A stretch of DNA of 64,000 nucleotides, from the NCBI GenBank assembly GCA_013399855.1, contig VXAY01002475.1, forward strand, positions 1,411,046 through 1,475,045, given 5' to 3'. This DNA comes from Oxyruncus cristatus (Eukaryota > Chordata > Aves > Passeriformes > Cotingidae). A model generated the notes under the pieces. It was not told where the DNA came from, made no database searches, and saw only the letters and a program-made list of their open reading frames with translations. Positions 51,819-64,000 of the stretch are shown piece after piece; positions within the stretch are counted from its first letter, which is position 1, and each line of letters starts with the position of its first letter. The position numbers were made by a program, and so were the translations under genes.

Positions 51819-54800
51819 GTGAGTCGGTACGGGATCCCCATAGAAGGGACCCTGGTAGCGGGATTTGGCAGGGAGTGGTCAAAGGGGGCTTGTGCTGTTG
51901 CTGCGTCTTTCTGCTTCGTGGTGGAAAACCCAATGGGCTTTGATGTCAGCCCAGCCAGCTGATACTTTTCAGTGTTAGCAGCTCTGCATTAAATTGTACA
52001 GCAGCATCAGAGCAGGGCCATCTGATGTCCTGGGTGATCACTGCTGGCCTGGTGGGGCGGCTGAGAGGCTGAGGATGTGGGATGGCTCATCTCCATGGGC
52101 CCTCAGGGGCAGGAGAGGCCAGGGCAGAGTCCGTGTGCCAGGCCTGTGTGTGCCCTTATGTGGGCTGGGAAAGCCCTTGTCTCTCCTCTTAGATTTCCCT
52201 ACTTTTTGGTTAAAATAACGATGAGGAAAATCATGAAGCACCTCTGCACTTTTACATCCCTGAGTGTCTCTCATTATGCATAAACACATGTTTGTCCTTG
52301 AATGTCCTGGGATTTTTAACAGGGAGAGGCTTGTTATTTGCGGTCAGCAGTTGCTGGGATGCTCTTTGCACAGAGCTGGCTGCTCAGACAGCAGCGTGGA
52401 GAAGGAGAGGGAGAAGAGAGGACGCTTTGGTTCCTGAATGCTCCCCTGACACTTTGGCAGGACAAAAGTAGGCTTGTGATCAGGGATTTTCCGAACAGTA
52501 GTGGTCAGCAGGGCCTGCAGAAGAATCGTGGCATCACTGGTGCCCCAGAATGGTGGCATTTGGGAGGTTACATGGTAACAGCAGTAATTTTTAATGGAAT
52601 GGGTGAAGACTGCTCTGCCTCTGACTTTCTCCGTTCCCTCATTTTCAGCTCGTGCCCCTTCGAGACTGCTCTCACCTATGCCTTAAGACCCTTGTGCAGG
52701 TATGTGGGGATGTTACCTGCTTTTGGATTCCTTTGGCTGCATTGTCACTCAGCTAATGGCGTTCAGCAAAAGTACACCTCGGTGAGCCAGTTTGCAAAGG
52801 TGAAATACCGGCCCTGTTAATCAATGGGAAGTTTTGTCATTACTCTTTTTCCTTTCACTCAAACTCTCACAACCAGAGTAAACTGTGCATACTGTCCTAG
52901 AGGATGTGTCCAGGTTGTTCAGCCACACACATGTAAGGACAAGGAAAGAAACCAAAAGACTCTTGGGTCCTTCCTGAGCCCCGAGACACTGCAGCAGAAT
53001 GTGAAGAGCATGCCCAGGTAGCAAGCCCAGCACTGACACCCCCTTTCATAGGGGGCAGAGTCCAGACCTGTGTACGCAGGGACCAATCCCTGCCTAGCTC
53101 AGAGCCAGACATCTCTGTAGGTTTAGGAATATAGCAATGGGATTAGCTTTGCTGCTAAACCCTCAAAAAGCTGAGCACCCTATGAATTACAGTCTTTCCT
53201 TTCATATCTGCAGCTGAGTTTGACATGTGTAGTTGCAGCTGGCCCTACCTCTACAGTTTTATTTGATAAATCTGATTGATGAGGGTTTTTTAATTCCTCT
53301 CAATCTATTTAAATTAAAGAAAAAAAAGAGAGAGAAGTTGAAAAGTGCTGTAATTGCAAGCAAGCACTATAGAAGCCTACAGCCAGCAGGCACACTTCAA
53401 AGGGAATGGGGCCAGCCTGGACCCTTTCGTTGCTGGCTAGTGAGGGCTTTAAATGTGCCTGCAAGGTAGCTGTGTTTTAATTTTGATCTGTACCAAAAGA
53501 GCTTAATTGGAAAATGCTGGGTGGGTCGATGCACATGGCCTCTTCAGTGTGATGAGCAGAGCCTGTTGATAGAGCAGATGCCAGAGGTGGATCCCTGACA
53601 TGATGGAATGGGTGTCCTGGCAGCTGGGAGCTCTCTTCCAGGCTGCCTGTGTGCAGGCACTGCTTCCTCTTCTGCCTGTGGAGCTCTGGTTTGTGTTTGG
53701 TCAGTAACAAGGAGAAGTTCCCTCCTCAAGGAGCTTGATGCATGTAAACCCTTGATGCTACAGAGCAGCCTGGCTGTGGTTGGTGACACTGGGAGCCCAC
53801 CTCCCTCAGGTCCTCAGGCACAAGCCGTGTGCTCTGAGTTCCCCGGGCAGCAGGAGGGGCACTGCTCTCCTTGGCACTTTTACCTGACTGCTCTGTGCCC
53901 GTGTGTCCACTCACACAGTGATGTGGCCACTGCCTGGGCTTCTGGGCACGCTAAGCCAGCTGCCTGCATGCCTTCCTGCTGCCTGGCTGCATTAGCACTG
54001 TCCTGTCCAATCCCTCCATGCCTGAGGAATGGGGCTTGGAGAGCAGCAGCCTTCCCTGGCTTTCCCACTGCCTTCCCCAGCATGCTCTCCTGTGTGGCTG
54101 GTGAATTAAGCAACTAATTTTCATCAGTGTCAATGCACCTCGCACCAAACTACCAACTAAAGTTATCGATTCTGATCAGCAAAGGTACTAAATTCCTGCT
54201 GGAACTGAAAAAGCAGGTACTAAACTGTACAGAGACAGTCCGTTTAATGCAGCCACAGATTAAAGCAACTGATTCATCATCTTTGTACCTTTTCAAGCAC
54301 TAATCCTTGGAATGTAGGTCTGGACACACTCCTGTGTGTTTGGAGTCTTCTAATTTCATCTGACTGGGACGGGTTTGAGCTGCAAACCTCCAGCTGCTGC
54401 CCCAACAGCTCCTCAGAAACAGGTTGAGGGTTTTTTTTTTTTTTTGGTTCAGCTGATTCCTTCTACAGGATGATTAATTATTGTGCGAAGATAACTTTGT
54501 GTTTATTGGTCTGGGACATGAGAATTTATGCCTTTATTTCCTGATGCTGCAAACACAGGCAGTAGCAAAGGGTTACTATTTTTCACCAACTCCTGCTGTG
54601 GATTCTTGTGTGGCTTTTCTCAGCCTGCTCACCGAGTTTGGTCTTTAGCTTGCATTCTCTCCACAAGGCATCAGTCCATGTATCTGTGCTCTGGAGAAGG
54701 TATTTAACATTTTTATGATCTAATTTCATCTGACTGACGGTTACATCCAAACCATCATTGATTGTTAGGATAATTTGTCCCGGAATATACAGAAAAGATG

Positions 54801-56276
54801 CTTCATCCTCTGTTATTTGGTCTGAGTTGATTCAGGATGCAGGAACGCTGGCATTCCTCTGCAGCAGGAATCACCTGTGCCTGCCCAATGCATAGCAGTA
54901 GTTTAAAAAGCTAATAGTGTGTTCAAACTAAGAGTGAGGGAGAATAGGAAAGAATATTATAATTGTGCATAACAGAAATTTCTATAATTAAAAATGGAAT
55001 TCTCTGGCACTGGAGCAGAAATAGCAATTTTCTACCCAGTGAAGCTCCAAATTATTTTAGAAGGAATTGGATGTATTCTCCTGGACTGTGATCACTGTGA
55101 AAGATTTTTTTTGATGCTAAACTGTCTCTGAATATCAGAAAGAGCAAACTGTGTTGTCCTCACCTGTCAGAAGTGTCATGGCTTTTGGATTTGTTGTACA
55201 GTTCTCTCTTCACATGATTATAACCTGGGAAATACCTTTTATAACCACTGAGTATTTCATGCACACACTTTTTCACTGTGTTTGAGCTGAGATGGCTGTT
55301 TGCTTCATATGCAGCTGCATCCTGAGGAGCTACTTTTATGGATTAGTAGTTTGAAAGGTGCAGGAGGTTCTATACTCAGGACAGAGAGCTCTGTGTGAGC
55401 AGAGACCTTCAGAGCAGGCTGAAATACCAGAGTGTCCAGGAGCTGTGTGGCCCAGGGACTCCCAGATGTGCCATCTCATGGTCCCTCCAATGCAGTGCAA
55501 AACTGAAGAACAGTTAATTTTTCTTGGTGTTTTTTCCCCCTGTTTGTTCAGAATTGGCTTGTGCTGTAATCAACCATTTCAGCACTACAACCAGTACCTT
55601 TCTGGCTTTTTTTTTGGCTTTCCCAAACCTGATCTTCTGCATACCAGAAGGCTGCCTAGATGTGCCCTGGAGACAATGGTGATGAAATATTTGGGATATG
55701 CCTTTGTGAGCACTGTCACCAGGTCGCCCTCTAGGTTTATTTCAACTGCAGCTGACTCAAGGCTGTTGCCATCTAGCCCAGGTTTGTCCCAGCACTGTTT
55801 CTGTGTGTCTTCCAGACTGGGAGCCTCGTGTGGTCTCACATCAGGTATCAGCCCTCGGGTAAGCTACATTTTGTGATTTGTTTTACTGAATGGGGAAAAA
55901 TTCAAGTGTTTGCTCACATGACAAAACACCCTGCAGGCTGGCTCTAGCCTGGTCCCATTGGTATGGGATGCTGGTGTAGCTCTCCTGGATACAGCTGAGC
56001 ATCCTCTGGAAAAGTGGTGGAGGGAGGAGCTCCTCTGGCGGAGCTTGGCTAGGGTGTTTTTGGTGTAAATCATAAGACAGCAATGGGTGTTTGCCTCCAT
56101 TAGCTCTGATGTAAATATTGCTGCTTTGCCCTGGCCATTGACAGTGTTTCCTGCAGCCCAGTGCCAGGCACTGAGAGGCTGTTCCAGTGCAGAGGCTGCC
56201 TGACCCAGCCTCTGACCTGCTGCTGTGGAGAGGGTTGACTTTGTGCTTAATGTACTGGGTGGGCACCCAAGGCAAT

Positions 56277-56435
56277 TCCCAGTTCTGCCACTAACTTCTA
56301 CTGTGACCTAGGATAAATCATTTATTCTCACTGTCTCTCTTCCTTAGTCTCTCTAGCTCCTCTTTTGTGGAGATAGGTGGGAGCAGCAACAATAACCTCC
56401 TTTGTCTTGTCTTTAGGGCTATATTTCTAATAAAG
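56277..56435 (+). repeat. MIR-like SINE fragment
   Basis: TTCTGCCACTAACTTCTACTGTGACCTAGG followed by AAATCATTTATTCTCACTGTCTC and GTGGAGATA matches MIR in the orientation 'CTGCCACTTACTAGCTGTGTGACC..GGCAAGTCACTTAACCTCTCTG..'. Diverged, with small gaps. The orientation is opposite to the copy near 10.6 kb. Confidence 0.6.
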
Positions 56436-59400
56436 TGTGACACCAGACATATTCTATTTAAAGGGGCTGCTTTCTGAAAACAGGTCTGGTTTTACTTGGT
56501 AGTGAAGACTTAAACCCACACTGACCAGGGCTTGTACCTCTGTTGGGGTATTAGGTCTTTGCTTTGATGCAGCAGGTGGTAACACACACTGCTGCAAGAG
56601 CCTGATGCTGCTGCTGGTCCCTCCACCTCTCCCCTCGCTGGCTGTGTTCTGCTTTTCCCAAGGAAACTCTCCAGCTGTCCCCTAATGTCTGTGTTAAAGC
56701 AAGAGCCAGCCAAAAATTGCCCTACCTAACAGCATAAGGAGGTCAGGCGAGGGAACATATTTTTTCTTGCAGAGCTGACATAATTGTTTAAAGCAAACAG
56801 ACAGCTCAACATTTTTACTAACTTACAAAATCTGGCATCTCGGGAGAACGTGTTTGGACTCAGCAAGGCCATTTTCACAGGGAAACCATTGTCATTAATC
56901 TGCATGTTTGGCATTGCTGCTGGAGAGCCTCTTTTTTTTGCTTTGAACGAGATGTATATTCATGGCCTGAAAGTTGCCTGGTTTTGTTTTTATGCCGGCC
57001 GCGTGGTTCTGCTGGGGAGGGATGTCCGTGCGCAGGCACTCGGCTCTCCCAGCTGCACCAGCACAAAAGCTCTGGTCACTGCTGCTGGATTGTCGAGCAG
57101 AGTGTGAGCTGTGATTGTATCGAGGCCAATGCAATCATATCACCTGCCAGTCTGGGGAAAAATAGGGTCTAAATAAGATGACGAGTGAATGATGTGGTCA
57201 GAATTAAAAGGATAAACAGCATCTTTCTCTTAATGAGCTCTGTTTAACATGTGAGAAGCCCACACATGCTTTATCTGCATTCTGACCGGCGAGGAGCCTT
57301 GCCCAGACTTCATACAACAATTCATCACGGCCGATTTGTGCAAGGCATATTGGAGATGTGAGATGTGTGACTCAACCTCTTTTATTCCCTCATTAATTTT
57401 CTATTCTGCTGAAATGGGTTCTTAGAGTGCTCATCACCAGCGTGTAAGCTGGTGAAAATGGGGCATTGGGATTTCTGCTCTTACTTTTGTCACTGTTGTT
57501 GCATAAAGGGGCAGATGTACAAACACCTGGGGTAGGCAGGCTGGGCATGTGTGTCACCAGCACCTGCTTCCACCTGCAACTGCTCCCATGCATGTGCAAG
57601 TCTGAGAACAGGGGCTGATCACTGGTGAATTGTTGACAGCCTTCCCGAGAAAACCGGTGGCTGAAAAGTTGGAGTTTGAAGTTTTTTATCTTATGTTGAT
57701 ATTTTGGAAGACCTCACCTGAAAGTGCTTGAAGATCTGGTTTGTTTGGTGCACTTGTGTGTACATCTGTGTCTCTCACGCAGATTTGCTTTCCTGCTCTG
57801 GTCCTTCTCTCCCTTTCAACACCCCTACACAGGACTCTCACTGTGCCTTTGTGTTGCGCGCTTTATATATCACTCTGCTGTGATGTGTATTAACTACTCA
57901 GACTCCCAAGGGCCTCAGAAGATGAATGGCTTTATCTATAGGATTCCAGTAATAATCCATTTGTGTATGAAATGTGCTCCTCAGTATTAGTGCATCGCAG
58001 AGGGCTGGCATTATCTGATAGCTGCAGAGGAGGCTACGGGCAGCAACTGTGTTCTGAGCTGTGCTTCGGGCTCTCCCGATAACTCCTGACAAGTCACTTA
58101 AATCCTTTGTAGTTCACTGTATCCAAAGGCAGATATCTCTCAGCTCGATGGATACGCAGGGTGTTGCGTGGCTTCCTGAGCCAACACCTGTGAAGCACCT
58201 CAGCCTCCGGGGAAGTGCAACCAGTGACTGCTAGCAGTGCATCCAGATACCTTCCCGGGAGATGTGGTGGTGTAAGAGGGCTCGGTGACACCCAGGGCAT
58301 GTTAGAGAAGAGCCCACGTCACCCACCCTCCTACAAATGCCCACCTCAGATGGAACTGGGCTTTTCCAGCCACTTCAGGCAATGCCCGTAGCAGCAAGGC
58401 AGCTCACTCCAGTGTGCAGGGTGTTGTCCACTGGCTTCAGATTTAATTTCAGATGATCATAGTCCACCAGGCAAAAAAAACACAGCCCGTGCCAATCAAG
58501 AAGTACAGAGCACACAGTAAGCACAGTTCAAAAGCTGCATTACCCTTATCTATTAGTAATGATCAATTAGCATGAAGGTCAGTGGGCAGCCTGAAAATGA
58601 GTCAGATAAGAAGGGCAGAAGGAGGACTTGAATGGAAAGGAAATTTTTGATTCATATTCAGCGTTTAAAGTCATAACTCTGTAACAGTGGGGGCGGAGGG
58701 TAGCGTTAAGTAGTTCTGCTGTCACACTGACTCAAATAGAGTGTAAATCACGCCGGGAGAGTGCTGTGGCTTTTCCCTGGTGCTAGAGCATTATATTGTA
58801 CCACAGAAGGTATTGCAAGGTGCAAGAAGTCCTCCTTGCCCTCCAGCTCACCCCAAAAACCCCTGGCCAGTTTGACCCCCCTGGCATGGCACAGCACCAC
58901 AGGGGCTGGTGGCTGCCATCAGTGCCACCAAAGGCTTAAAATTCTGGTCCCTGGTTTGCACCAAAGTGAGTAGGATTGACAGTGAAGGACGGTGCAGGAC
59001 AGGGGTGGGGCCCCAGTGGTTTCCGGGCATCATCCGAGCAGGAGGTGCCATTCAATGCAATGGTAAGGGTTTTGGGGAAGAAGAAAGGACAACTTGTAAC
59101 TAATTAACTTGCAGATTTTGCACAGATGATCCAAGCACTCCCCTCAGGAAGGGACCTGGCCCCAAGCACAGGAGCCTCCTCCCAAGCCAGGTAAAGGGGA
59201 CCTTCCTCATAAGGTACATCAAAGCTGTTCTGAGAATAAGAACTGATGTCTGAAGCAGCTTCTCTGGATTACAACAGACAAGCGAACTGTGGCACTTGCC
59301 GCGGATTTCAGACAGTGTGATACAACCTTTCTCGTTTTCCCATGTTTACGTATCCCAGGTTTTCAGCGTTGCCGCGGGGCAGGTTGGTGGATGGGTGAAA

Positions 59401-62348
59401 ATCAATCTGTCGCTTTCCAGTGTGCGAAGTTAATTTCTACTTCCAGTTCTCCCACGCACACCTACCCGTGCCTGTGTGCCAAGGCTTAACGAGACACCAC
59501 ACCTCCTTGGGCGCTGGGCGTGCGCAGGGACGCGTGTGCGCTGTGCTTCCAGCTTCTGTTCCTGAAATACCATATGGTCTGGCCCACGAGCTGAAAATAT
59601 CCCGGTGAAGCGATGTTTTAAAGCATGGGAGTGCTACATGCAGGGTTTCTTCTGTTTTCTGGAGGCTAATTAACCCCTTAAATAGAGAGACAGTAGTGAA
59701 ATAGGTGCTCCTGGTACCAGACAACTGCACTGCCTGTTGAAGATGATGAAATGTAAGTACAAAAGAGAACAGGTAGGGGTAGGTTAAACCCGGTGTTCCT
59801 GCCTCTGACAGTTTACTTTGATGAATGCACTCATTCACTCAGCCTCACCATTTGGATCCTGCATAATCAGAGATAACAGGCGGATGGTTTGCATGAATAA
59901 CTAAGTTTGTCATGTTTAATTTTCTTTAAAAAAAGAAACAGCAGTTGCTTTACCCTCATCCTTCAGGCCCAATACATATTTATAAATTGTCAGGAAATGA
60001 AAAGCCTTTTAACAGCACGCAACAAGCATGCAAAGCTACCAGGAGAAATAACTGGGAGAGCAGTGAGTGTGAGGAGCAGTGCAGCCCACCTGCAGCTCCT
60101 GTGGGCTCACCTCATGTCACCTGGGAAGGTGGTGTGGGCAGAGGATGCTGAGCAGGCTGTCTGAATTGTTAGGAAGCGTGGCACTGATACTTGTTTTGTG
60201 TTCTGCAGACGGTGTCTTCTGACAACTTGACACTGTGCATCAAGTTGAAACTGAAAAATAGACTTGTGTTTGGCATTTAGCTGGCTGGCAATTCAGCATG
60301 TGAAGGTGCTGCTTAATATTTGATAGGGTGCTTGCTTTATTGTGCCTATCCCATCACTGAGAAATTCATAAAACCTACAGAAGGTGCAGCTGGAGTTTGC
60401 ATGGAGCAAAATGGTGGAGGAATGTCTTCCGCAGAGTGCTGCTCCCAGCAGCCACATTGTGCCCTCCAAAGCTGGTCCCAGCTGCCCTGGGAGCTGTGCA
60501 CAGTGAAAACATGAAAGTGAAAGGACTGACTCACTGCTTTGATCCAGGACCAGCCCTTCCCAGCCTGTGCCAGGCAGAGGTGTGGGTATCGTGGCTGCTG
60601 TTGAACACTGCTAATATTACAATTTAAAAAAATCCAGTCTCTTCATTGAACAAATGATTTCTGCAGAGAATAGTGTGATATATTCAAATGTCTGTGTAGA
60701 AAGCTCCCAAGGGAGAAATTCAGAAGAAGAAAGATTGGATCACTAAAACTGAGAGGGAAAGCAGGACTCGCTAATGCGACGCTGAAAGAAGAAGACCAAA
60801 TCTAGTTAGAGCGTCTTCTAACCAGCATGGCTTTTCTCATAATCATCCTATCAAGATGATCTTTGCAATAGGCGACCTCTGACTTCAGTACCAATATTTA
60901 TGTCACCAGACACAAATCCCTCAAGAGCTAACTCAATGATATTTCAAGTAAAAACTACTAGGCAGAAGCACAATCTGATTACTGGCATGTATGCAGCCTG
61001 GGAGGCACGGAAGATCTATGAATGTTGAAGCCAGGGAGAAGCACAGGGGCAGGATCACACGGTGCCCCTGGCAGTGGTCCTGCTGGCTGCCCACTGCTGC
61101 CCTTCCACTAGTCCCACCAATGGCACGTGGCAGGTTACCACAGATCCCTAAAGAAAAGGATTCTTGAGCTGATTAGGGATCCCCCTGCTGGGTTTTAATT
61201 TGACTTTAGCATCATTTAAAATTATCTCAGAGTTGCTTTAAGTTACAATCACTTCCTGAGAAGCCCCAGGTTGCTGGCAGGGTGGGTGCTGGGGATTGCT
61301 TCACATCCTTAGGGAGTCAAAATCCCTTTTGCCACACCTATGTGGGCTACAAAACCCCTGCTGAGCAGCCCCGTGTTGAAAGGCACTGTGAATGTGTGCT
61401 TGAATGCATACTGGATTTAACAGTGAAAATGATAAATCTCACCAAAAATACCACTGAGGTGAAAAGTATGAAGTGTTTGCCACCGGTGGTTGTCTAGGGA
61501 ATAGAGATTCATGAAACAGCAAATTTAAAACCACAAGGGCCTCTAAAAATGTTGTTTCCCTGCTACAAATATACTACAGAAAAATCTTTAAAACATCAGT
61601 CTCCCTCACTTTTATAGACCTTGCTCCACCAGGCGCTTGTTTGGTTTCCAGCGTGTGAGCTGTTCTGGATGCTCTGGGAAGAGCGTGGGCTTAGAGTGCT
61701 AGCATGTGGTAACGTTTGGCTGGATCAGCCCGCGGGGAACACCCGTGGGAATCTGGCAGAGGGTGGTTGTGTGGAGCCTGATTCTCATTTCCATCGAGGT
61801 GGCTGTACATGGCTCCCTGGGTGAGCAGGGCTCTTGCAGCGAGCATAAGTGTGTGTGAACGCTAAACCATGTAATTAATTTAAAATCCCCTCAAGTTAAC
61901 CCCAAATAGTCCCATATAGACATTGTGGTGCTGGTAGATCACAGGCAACACCCTCGTCCTTCCCTGCAAAGGCGCCAGCAGGCATCCCACAGCCGTAGTG
62001 GGACTTTCTCGTGTTGCTGTCTTCCTACCCTGGCCACGATCCCGTGCATCGCCAGAGGAGCCACATCCCACCCCTCCTTTCTGAGCATCTCATCTGCTGT
62101 CTAGACTGGAGAGCCTGGTCTCAAACAGAGACGTTAACATTTCTGTTAATAGGGATCTCTGTGTTGCTACATAGTCTGAATTGGCCTCTATTACTTATTA
62201 ATGAAGATCCAAAAGTGCATGTACTTAAGACCTTGCTTAGCTAAGGGGAGTCTTCTAGGGCCAATTTGAGTCCTATTTAATGACTAATGGCTATTGAGAC
62301 ATAATGTCCACTAAGCAGATATCACATCCTATTTAGTATTTAATGTTT

Positions 62349-62434
62349 AAATATTTAATTAATTAAACACTGCCAAATATTTAATTAAACGCCATCAGAG
62401 CCATCCTGACACTTCCACTATGCATAATGCAAAG
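62349..62434. promoter_or_regulatory. Tandem homeodomain-type motif plus POU-like motif
   Basis: AAATATTTAATTAA occurs twice (62349-62362 and 62375-62388, 26 bp apart), and ATGCATAATGCAAAG follows at 62420-62434. Direct duplication of a TAAT-core motif beside an octamer-like site is an enhancer-type arrangement. Confidence 0.3.
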
Positions 62435-64000
62435 GAAATCAGGGCTGTCCTTACCAGCCCCACAAGTGATGCAGATTCAGTCTTACTCAGAAATAGCTGG
62501 GGTTTGTGTAGCCAAAATACCTGCAAACACACACAATGCAGAGGGTGGGGGTTTTAAAACCTCTCTTTTCTATTTTTTTCCCCTTTTTTTTCCCAAATGA
62601 GCTGAACTAAATGCTTTGTTAGTAAATCAAGCTCTGAAGTGACATGTAGGCAGAGTGGCGGTACCGTGTGCCGCACCGCAACAAGAATGCTATGCTTGTA
62701 TATTGACTTTTAATTATTTAAAAGTAAATGATTGCTACTTAGCATGGCATACCTGCCAGCAGTTTACACTAGTTTTGCTTAAATATTTACTCTGCTATTC
62801 AATAAAAAATGAGTCTACTGAAGCAAAAAATGAGAACATACCATATCACGTGACCCTTCTCCTACTTGTGGCATGCCAACTTCACAAAGATTTACTCACA
62901 AAGAGATGCTAGATTTTGATGGTTTTCCTGGACTAAGCCAAAATACGGGTTGAAATTATCCAGTTTGACTTCCAAGTACAGCCAAGTCATAGTTATCAGC
63001 TTTTGACTTTTGATTTCATATTTACTTATGGAAACTTGGCACTTAGAATATAAAGATATTTAAATCCCAGTTTCAGAATCTGGACACCCAGCAGGTACAG
63101 AATCATTTAGGGCTGAATTGCTTATTTGAATATTTTATTACCAAGCTCCATCCTCTGATGCATGCTGAAGCTGCTAGGTCATGTTTCATCACTCCCAGCC
63201 TGTGTGGGGATGTCTCACTTTAATGTTCCCACATGGGATCTCTTGCTAACAAGGAATGTGGCTACCAGTTGGAGAAACCATTAAAGTCACATCGTTTTTA
63301 TGCTTGGATTCAAGCCATTTATTAATGAAATGAGGATACATATTTTGGGCTTTCATTAGGGGTTCTTACATGATCTTATTGGCTGCTCCAGACAAATTAT
63401 CTTTCACTGTAAAGAGCTGATGCTCCAGTTGCTCAAATTGGGTTTTACTTATATAAACAGGAAAAAAAAAATTGGACTTAATGCTGTAAAAAGCCTCTAT
63501 TGTTAGGGGACCTTTATCTCTCAAGTTCAGTGATGCTTTGCTTTGTCCATTTGCATTTATTGAACAAACAGTTGCCTGAACAGCCAGGAGTTTGCCTACA
63601 TCTATAGGCTGCTGGGATGTTTTGAATTTTCATATTCTCCTGCCCACTCAAGCAATAACCTCAGATTCATTCCTTTCACTTCTCTGCTCCTTACAGTCTT
63701 TCAAACAAAGCTGTATTGCCACCCAAGGTATGGGCAGGGGGGGAAGGTAAAATGCCATTGCGCCCATGCTTTGCCTAAAAATAAATGCTAAAACCGAGCA
63801 GGATGCAGGACTTTCTCACCTCATTTAATGTAACAGGCACTTGATGATCCTGTTTGATGTAGGTCATATCTTTTAGTTACCTTTTACTTTACCTCATGTA
63901 TGTACATGTAACCTCCCCAGCTCATTTAAAGCAGGCAGTGGTCTGTGTATTGGAGATGCAAAGGTGGTCGGGGAAGTGGCTGCTCTGAGCAGAGGGCGGG

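Larger units (their letters stand above)
43390..64000. other. Gene desert downstream of CCNE1
   Basis: No coding exon chain was recognised on either strand, including URI1, the usual next gene in amniotes. GC-moderate unique sequence alternates with AT-rich blocks (50.6-51.6, 57.1-57.4, 57.85-58.1, 58.5-58.65, 62.1-62.4 and 63.0-63.5 kb) that carry motifs such as ATTAGTAATGATCAATTAGC. These blocks look like conserved non-coding elements, but conservation cannot be judged from one genome. Confidence 0.5.

Noticed and set aside
53608..54117. 169-codon plus-strand open frame
   Set aside because: No domain recognised; overlapping frames on the other strand are equally open, which suggests composition rather than coding.
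43390..64000. Search for URI1, the usual gene after CCNE1
   Set aside because: No exon with its prefoldin-type or acidic-repeat sequence was seen; it probably lies beyond the window.
1..64000. CRISPR arrays, operons, bacterial-type elements, rRNA or tRNA genes
   Set aside because: Nothing of the kind was recognised; the window is vertebrate chromosomal DNA. tRNA genes were not excluded by a covariance-model scan.

Overview
The window reads as vertebrate nuclear DNA, most likely from a bird. The base composition is AT-rich outside one strong CpG island. Genes are split into short exons with canonical GT-AG introns. The interspersed repeats I recognise are mainly CR1 LINE 3' ends of the avian type, with a few old MIR-like SINE pieces. 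I could not run searches; all calls rest on reading the sequence and on family knowledge.

Two complete protein-coding genes can be reconstructed. They lie head to head on a shared CpG island (about 31.09-32.40 kb) that is interrupted by an assembly gap (N, 31574-32002). On the minus strand, a seven-exon gene (start codon 31466-31464, stop 11036-11038) encodes a 272-residue BtpA-family TIM-barrel protein. It is the animal relative usually annotated as 'uncharacterized protein F13E9.13, mitochondrial', and its biochemical role is unknown. On the plus strand, an eleven-coding-exon gene (start 32042, stop 42881) encodes cyclin E1 (CCNE1, 407 residues), with both phosphodegrons, the cyclin box and a clear poly(A) signal at 43360. 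Reading phase is kept across every junction in both genes, which is strong support for the models.

Region by region: 1-10.2 kb has no gene I can support, but holds CR1 fragments and a remnant of an L1/Tx1-type LINE ORF2 (near 4.9-5.1 kb). About 10.3-31.5 kb is the BtpA-family gene, mostly large AT-rich introns. The span 31.1-32.4 kb is the bidirectional promoter and CpG island. The span 32.0-43.4 kb is CCNE1, with a CR1 element in its third intron. From 43.4 to 64 kb I see no coding gene. It holds an isolated CpG-dense patch at about 50.34-50.60 kb, a candidate orphan exon at 51.6 kb, an imperfect inverted repeat at 48.9 kb, a MIR-like SINE at 56.3 kb, and homeodomain/POU-like motif clusters. 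I read it as the proximal part of a regulatory gene desert.

The two genes share a promoter region but have no obvious functional link: one is the G1/S activator of CDK2, the other a predicted metabolic-type barrel protein. Whether the shared promoter couples their expression is the most testable question here.
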